NCBI GenBank assembly: GCA_965368185.1
Contig: CBDULZ010000003.1
Span: 1-64,000, forward strand
Length of the DNA: 64,000 bases
Origin: Kriegella sp965368185
GTDB lineage: Bacteria > Bacteroidota > Bacteroidia > Flavobacteriales > Flavobacteriaceae
Direction of reading: 5' to 3'
This document shows positions 59,976-64,000 of this stretch, one piece after another; position 1 is the stretch's first letter, and every line of letters begins with the position of its first letter. Below the pieces are notes generated by a model that ran no database searches, was not told where the DNA came from, and saw nothing but the letters and a program-made list of their open reading frames with translations. Both the position numbers and the translations under genes were made by a program.

Positions 59976-61094
59976 CTACTCCAATCTAATTTTATATTTT
60001 TTTATACTTAGCCCTATAAAAACGGAAATCATCAACAAAAGCACCAGGGTTTCTTTCCACAGTACTGTCAGACCAACACCTTTCAACAGGATTCCTTTTA
60101 TCAGGATAATGAACCATTTTGCGGGAATGATGTTGCTTATAATTTGAAGAACTACAGGCATACTGGAAATGGGAAAGATGAATCCGGACAATAGTATGGT
60201 AGGCAGCATCAACCCCATTAAAGAGGCCATCATGGCGGTCTGTTGTGTGTCTGCCAACGTTGAGATCAAAATACCTAATGCGAGTGCGCTGAAAATAAAG
60301 AGGATGCTTTCCAAGGCCAATAGAAAATAACTCCCGTTGATCGGCATTCCAAAAACGAAGAATCCTAGGGCGAGAATTACGAGGGCATTGATGATGGCAA
60401 GGAAAACATAAGGAAATACCTTGCCCAATATAACCTGATACGATTTTAAGGGAGACACCAATAAGATTTCCATAGTGCCCATTTCCTTTTCCCTAGTGAT
60501 GCTGATAGAGGTCATGATCGCCGAAACCAACATCAGGATTACGGTCATGATTCCCGGTACGAACATAAAAACACTTTTCAGTTCGGGGTTGTAATACATT
60601 TTGGCCTGTGGTACTATTTGATAAGGTACTTGTATCGCCATATTGATGTCCGTTTGGTATTTCTGTAAAATGGAGGTCAGGTAATTACTTATTGAGTTGG
60701 CCACGTTGGGCTCGGTGGCATCGGTAATAATCTGCACATCGGCGGAATTGCTCGTAACGAGGTCTTTATCAAAATTAGGCCCAAAAACCAGTACGGCCTT
60801 TACCTGTCCTTTTTTGAATATGGCCTCTATTTCGCCCTCATCGTCCAAGACATCGCTGATCTTAAAATATTTTGATGCCGCTATGTAGTTGATAATCTTT
60901 TGGGTTTCGGTGTCCTTAGATTTGTCAAGAATGGCAAGATCAACGTTGTTGATCTCATTGGTAACAGCATATCCGAACAGCAGGATCTGTACAATGGGCA
61001 TCCCGAACAGTATGACCAAGGTGCGCTTATCACGAAAAATGTGGTAAAACTCCTTGATGACAAATCCCCGGAAACGTTTAATATCAACATTCAT
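59976..61094 (-). CDS. ABC-2 type exporter permease (YbhS-like)
   Basis: This 372-residue permease pairs with the one above and has the same architecture: GMPIVQILLFGYAVTNEINN at the start, REKEMGTMEILLVSPLKSYQ in the cytoplasmic coupling loop, and LLSGFIFPISSMPVVLQII near the end. Two bases separate it from the ATPase gene. Confidence 0.9.
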   Translation of the reverse strand: MNVDIKRFRGFVIKEFYHIFRDKRTLVILFGMPIVQILLFGYAVTNEINNVDLAILDKSKDTETQKIINYIAASKYFKISDVLDDEGEIEAIFKKGQVKAVLVFGPNFDKDLVTSNSADVQIITDATEPNVANSISNYLTSILQKYQTDINMAIQVPYQIVPQAKMYYNPELKSVFMFVPGIMTVILMLVSAIMTSISITREKEMGTMEILLVSPLKSYQVILGKVFPYVFLAIINALVILALGFFVFGMPINGSYFLLALESILFIFSALALGILISTLADTQQTAMMASLMGLMLPTILLSGFIFPISSMPVVLQIISNIIPAKWFIILIKGILLKGVGLTVLWKETLVLLLMISVFIGLSIKKYKIRLE

Positions 61095-61096
61095 AT

Positions 61097-61831
61097 TTAT
61101 TCTATATTCCGTGCTAATTTTAAAAAGACATCGTTCATCGAATCGACTTTAAATTGCGCCTTTAAATTTTTGGGCGTATCCAAGGCTTCGATTATTCCTT
61201 CCACCATAATGGAGACACGGTCGCAATATTCGGCCTCGTCCATATAGTGGGTCGTTACGAAAATGGTCACGCCTTTACTGGCCTCGCGATAGATCATTTC
61301 CCAAAATTGGCGGCGGGTTATCGGGTCGACACCACTTGTGGGCTCGTCCAAAAAAATGACCTTTGGATTGTGCAGCAATGCCACGGAAAAAGCCACCTTT
61401 TGCTTCCAGCCCAAGGGAAGTGAGCGTACCAATTTATCAGCTACTTCGTGTAGCCCAAGTTCATCTATCAGGGCTTTCGTCTTCTTTTTGATTACGGACT
61501 TTTCCAATCCGTAAATACCTCCGAAAAAAGTGATATTCTCCTTGATCGTAAGATCGTTGTACAACGAGAATTTTTGGCTCATATAGCCAATATTTTTCTT
61601 GACATCCTCGGCATTTGATTTAATGTCAAAACCGGCGACACGGGCTTCCCCCGAGGTGGGCTTTGAAATGCCGATGAGCATTTTCATGGCGGTGGTCTTT
61701 CCGGCCCCGTTCGCCCCCAGAAAGCCGAAGACCTCTCCTTTGCCCACTTGAAAGGAAATTTTGTTGACCGCCGTGAACGGGCCGAACGTTTTGGTCAGGT
61801 TTTCCACTTCTATGACGTTGTTGTTATCCAT
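61097..61831 (-). CDS. ABC transporter ATPase (second half of a YbhF-type pair)
   Basis: The 244-residue ATPase has Walker A GANGAGKTT, Walker B VIFLDEPTSGVDP and the switch TTHYMDEAEYC. The signature is atypical: SLPLGWKQKVAFSVALLH has LGWKQ in place of LSGGQ, while the partner has the regular form. In E. coli YbhF the two ATPase domains are fused in one chain; here they are separate genes overlapping by eight bases. Confidence 0.9.
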   Translation of the reverse strand: MDNNNVIEVENLTKTFGPFTAVNKISFQVGKGEVFGFLGANGAGKTTAMKMLIGISKPTSGEARVAGFDIKSNAEDVKKNIGYMSQKFSLYNDLTIKENITFFGGIYGLEKSVIKKKTKALIDELGLHEVADKLVRSLPLGWKQKVAFSVALLHNPKVIFLDEPTSGVDPITRRQFWEMIYREASKGVTIFVTTHYMDEAEYCDRVSIMVEGIIEALDTPKNLKAQFKVDSMNDVFLKLARNIE

Positions 61832-62750
61832 TGTCGATCAATTCATTTTCCTTTGACAATTCCATAAAAGCATCTTCTATGGTGGCCACTGTTTCCGATA
61901 CCTCGATGCCCGAATGTTGTTTTTTTTCTAAATAGAGGATAAGGTCGGAAGGGCTGAAACCCCTATCCTTACTTGTAAAATGTGAAAACTCGCCGAAGGG
62001 ATAGACGCTATGCACATCGGGGTAGTGCTCCAAGTCGCGTAACAACTTATAGGTCTCCATCGCCTTAACGTTGTAGATTTTAGTGGGAAATGTATCTATA
62101 ATCTCTTGGGGGCGGTCTATTTTCAGGATAGTGCCATCCTGTATCAACGCAATTCTATCGCACAGTCTGGCCTCGTCCATATAGGCGGTGGAAACCAAGA
62201 TGGTAATGTCTTTCTGTTGCAATCGTTTGAGCATCTCCCAAAGTTCCTTTCTGGATACAGGGTCTACCCCAGTCGTAGGCTCGTCAAGGAACAGGACTTT
62301 AGGCTTATGGATCAATGCACAGGACAGTGCCAATTTTTGTTTCATACCGCCCGAAAGTTTTCCTGCCCTACGATTCTTAAATGGTTCGATATGTTCGTAG
62401 ATGTCCTTGATCAGATCGTAATTTTCCTCGATTGTAGTTCCAAAAATTGTCGCAAAAAAGTTTAGGTTTTCCTCTACCGTAAGATCTTGGTAGAGCGAGA
62501 ATCTTCCGGGCATATAACCAATATGTTTCCTGATTTCCTTGAAATCCTTGATTACTTCGTATCCAGCCACGTCTGCCTCGCCTTCATCGGCGATCAACAA
62601 TGTGGTCAAGATGCGAAACAGCGTAGTTTTGCCCGCGCCATCAGGACCTATCAGCCCAAACAGTTCCCCCGGCTCTACCTCAAAAGAAATGTCGTTCAAG
62701 GCCTTGACCTTGTCGTATGATTTAGATATCTTTTTTATGGATATTGACAT
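61824..62750 (-). CDS. ABC transporter ATPase (first half of a YbhF-type pair)
   Basis: The 308-residue ATPase has Walker A GPDGAGKTT, the signature LSGGMKQKLALSCAL, Walker B VLFLDEPTTGVDP and a switch STAYMDEARLC. The histidine of the switch region is replaced by alanine-tyrosine, while the second ATPase keeps TTH. This suggests one active and one degenerate site. A C-terminal extension of about 80 residues is unlike the partner. Confidence 0.9.
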   Translation of the reverse strand: MSISIKKISKSYDKVKALNDISFEVEPGELFGLIGPDGAGKTTLFRILTTLLIADEGEADVAGYEVIKDFKEIRKHIGYMPGRFSLYQDLTVEENLNFFATIFGTTIEENYDLIKDIYEHIEPFKNRRAGKLSGGMKQKLALSCALIHKPKVLFLDEPTTGVDPVSRKELWEMLKRLQQKDITILVSTAYMDEARLCDRIALIQDGTILKIDRPQEIIDTFPTKIYNVKAMETYKLLRDLEHYPDVHSVYPFGEFSHFTSKDRGFSPSDLILYLEKKQHSGIEVSETVATIEDAFMELSKENELIDNG

Positions 62751-62815
62751 TGTCTGTAATTGTTTCCCGGTTTGGGTTTTGAGGTCAAAAAATTACTTGC
62801 AACGATAAAATGCAT

Positions 62816-63304
62816 TTAGTTGAAATAATCGTAATACCCCTCCAAATGTTCTTTGATATTGGAAGTCAGGTACGCCCCTTCTTGGGTGTTTTCCATCTTC
62901 TGGAGCATCTCGATTTTTTCGATAAGTGGATGCAGCCAAATATGCAAGTTGTCATGGGATGCTCCTTTCATAGTACACTCCTCGACTACGGTATTCTTGA
63001 CCTCGTTTAGGTCATCGCCTAGTTTTTTATAATCGGCGGTAGTAGGTGTTTTGGCTTCATTGATCAATGTCAGCATGGCCATGACCCCATCGGTCGTTTC
63101 TTTGTTCGCCTCCCATTTGATTCCGTTGTTCAGTACGATTTTGTTGGTCCAGGAATTGTCTAATTCTTGTGTTGCTCCCGTATAGCTATCATGCTCGACC
63201 GTTTCGATGGTGGTTTCCCCCTCGGTAGGATTTTCCTTTTTTGTTTCCTTGCAACGGATCAGCATTAAGGAAAATACCGATAGTAAGATTGCTGTTCTTT
63301 TCAT
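62816..63304 (-). CDS. Lipoprotein, unknown function, in the exporter operon
   Basis: The 162-residue lipoprotein has signal MKRTAILLSVFSLMLIRC (lipobox cysteine at 18), then a linker rich in T and E, and a helical domain with HDNLHIWLHPLIEKIEML, where three histidines could bind a metal. It lies between the adaptor and the first ATPase. Family not recognised. Confidence 0.65.
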   Translation of the reverse strand: MKRTAILLSVFSLMLIRCKETKKENPTEGETTIETVEHDSYTGATQELDNSWTNKIVLNNGIKWEANKETTDGVMAMLTLINEAKTPTTADYKKLGDDLNEVKNTVVEECTMKGASHDNLHIWLHPLIEKIEMLQKMENTQEGAYLTSNIKEHLEGYYDYFN

Positions 63305-63367
63305 TGTTCTATTATTTGGAAATGATTCATACCGTTTTAATCAACTCATAACTTCCCCTCCCAACTG

Positions 63368-64000
63368 CTACCGTCCACTTGACAGCCACATCTCGGCCGG
63401 CATCCCAATTTTGAGACTGCCATCGTTTTTTACCCTCACTTTTACCGCATATACCAGATTGACCCGTTCTTCCTTGGTTTGTATGATCTTCGGAGTAAAC
63501 TCTGCAGAATCAGAGATCCATGCTACGGTTCCATTATATGATTTCATATTATCGGCATCATCGATTTTTACGGTTACTTCCTGTCCCGTTTGTATATTTG
63601 CCAATTGGGTTTCACTAATATAGACACGAAGCTCCATTTCATCTAGATCGGAGATTTTGTACAGCGGTTTTCCAAAGGCAGCAACCTCGTTAGGCTCGGC
63701 ATATTTTACCAGAACGGTTCCCTTTACAGGGTTTTTGATGATGCTTTTCACGATCTGATCCTCGATCTGTTGTATCTGCACCTCGATGCTTTTTACCTCG
63801 TTCACGATAGGGGCGTTTTGAGTCTCTACATTTTTCATCTGTTGTTTCAAGATGTCCATTTGACCATTGATGTCGTCTAATTGTTTTTGGGTGGCAGCAT
63901 TTTCATTTATGAGGTTTTCGATGCGGGTCTGGTCGTATTGGGCGACTTTTAGTTGTTCTTTTATAACTTCCCGCTGCGATAGCACGCTGCGGGATTTAGA
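63368..64000 (-). CDS. HlyD/YbhG-type periplasmic adaptor, N-terminus beyond the window
   Basis: The frame is open to the right edge (211 codons seen). It shows a coiled-coil hairpin (residues after SVLSQREVIKEQLKVAQYDQ), the lipoyl strand VKGTVLVKYAEPNEVAAFG and the barrel segments LYKISDLDEMELRVYISE. Placement before the ATPases and permeases matches the ybhGFSR order. A TolC-like partner would lie elsewhere. Confidence 0.85.
   Translation of the reverse strand, partial: SKSRSVLSQREVIKEQLKVAQYDQTRIENLINENAATQKQLDDINGQMDILKQQMKNVETQNAPIVNEVKSIEVQIQQIEDQIVKSIIKNPVKGTVLVKYAEPNEVAAFGKPLYKISDLDEMELRVYISETQLANIQTGQEVTVKIDDADNMKSYNGTVAWISDSAEFTPKIIQTKEERVNLVYAVKVRVKNDGSLKIGMPAEMWLSSGR

Noticed and set aside
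1..64000. CRISPR arrays, rRNA genes, insertion sequences
   Set aside because: No regularly spaced direct repeats, no rRNA sequence and no transposase or IS ends were seen on reading; the only mobile-element hint is the tRNA fragment.

Overview
The window reads as a chromosomal segment of a marine-type flavobacterium (Bacteroidota, Flavobacteriaceae). This rests on Bacteroidota -7 elements of the form TAnnTTTG, short AT-rich leaders without strong Shine-Dalgarno sequences, lipoprotein signals ending in SCS or GCK, interspersed repeats that translate to SPLAPEGG or PARPSGG, and protein families typical of the group. No ribosomal or replication genes are present. Genes sit in short operons on both strands, mixed with about 18 decayed genes.

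The dominant theme is one stress or low-oxygen regulon. I found 20 copies of a palindrome TGA(C/T)nnnn(G/A)TCA, the pattern recognised by CRP/FNR-family activators. In every case a TAnnTTT(G/A)-like -7 element ends exactly 36.5 bases from the palindrome centre, which places the centre near -41.5, the class II activator position. Two palindromes drive promoters in both directions, giving 22 promoters. They head genes for MlaEFD lipid transport, ten intact tandem-domain universal stress proteins (some reached by read-through), thioredoxin, CbpA/CbpM chaperones, a ribosome hibernation factor, an archease-like protein, a flavin-split-barrel protein, PEP synthase plus PfkB, a WG-repeat protein, a DUF2267 protein, two helical proteins, and a probable small RNA. 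No CRP/FNR-type regulator is encoded in the window.

Layout: 1-300 holds the 3' part of an initiator tRNA, probably an old integration scar, with a terminator. 439-3064 is mlaEFD. 3297-5180 is a GCS2 ligase fused to CBS domains. 5.2-7.6 kb has a broken hydrolase, a CPBP protease and an ASCH-like protein. 7.8-9.8 kb has two oxidoreductases. 9.8-21 kb is the first core of the regulon: a split kinase pair, an ATP-cone nuclease, six USPs, thioredoxin and cbpA-cbpM. 21-24.5 kb is mostly debris around a diheme lipoprotein and a racemase. 24.5-31 kb is an RND efflux operon. 31-46.4 kb is the second core: hpf, cls, ldhA, helical proteins, a USP, archease, ppsA-pfkB. 46.4-47.1 kb carries a probable sRNA and three terminators. 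49.6-53.6 kb is the third core, with three USPs in a row. 53.6-55.5 kb is a gene graveyard. 55.5-64 kb, with no palindrome, holds tryptophan 2,3-dioxygenase, a frameshifted Rrf2 regulator, an OMPLA-like barrel, a LOG-family enzyme and a YbhGFSR-type ABC exporter running off the right end.

Together the controlled genes would protect proteins (CbpA, thioredoxin), store ribosomes (HPF), reset PEP and fructose-phosphate flux (PpsA, PfkB), repair envelope lipids (Mla, possibly Cls) and deploy a bank of USPs. In content this resembles the mycobacterial DosR dormancy regulon, but it is built on FNR-type promoters.
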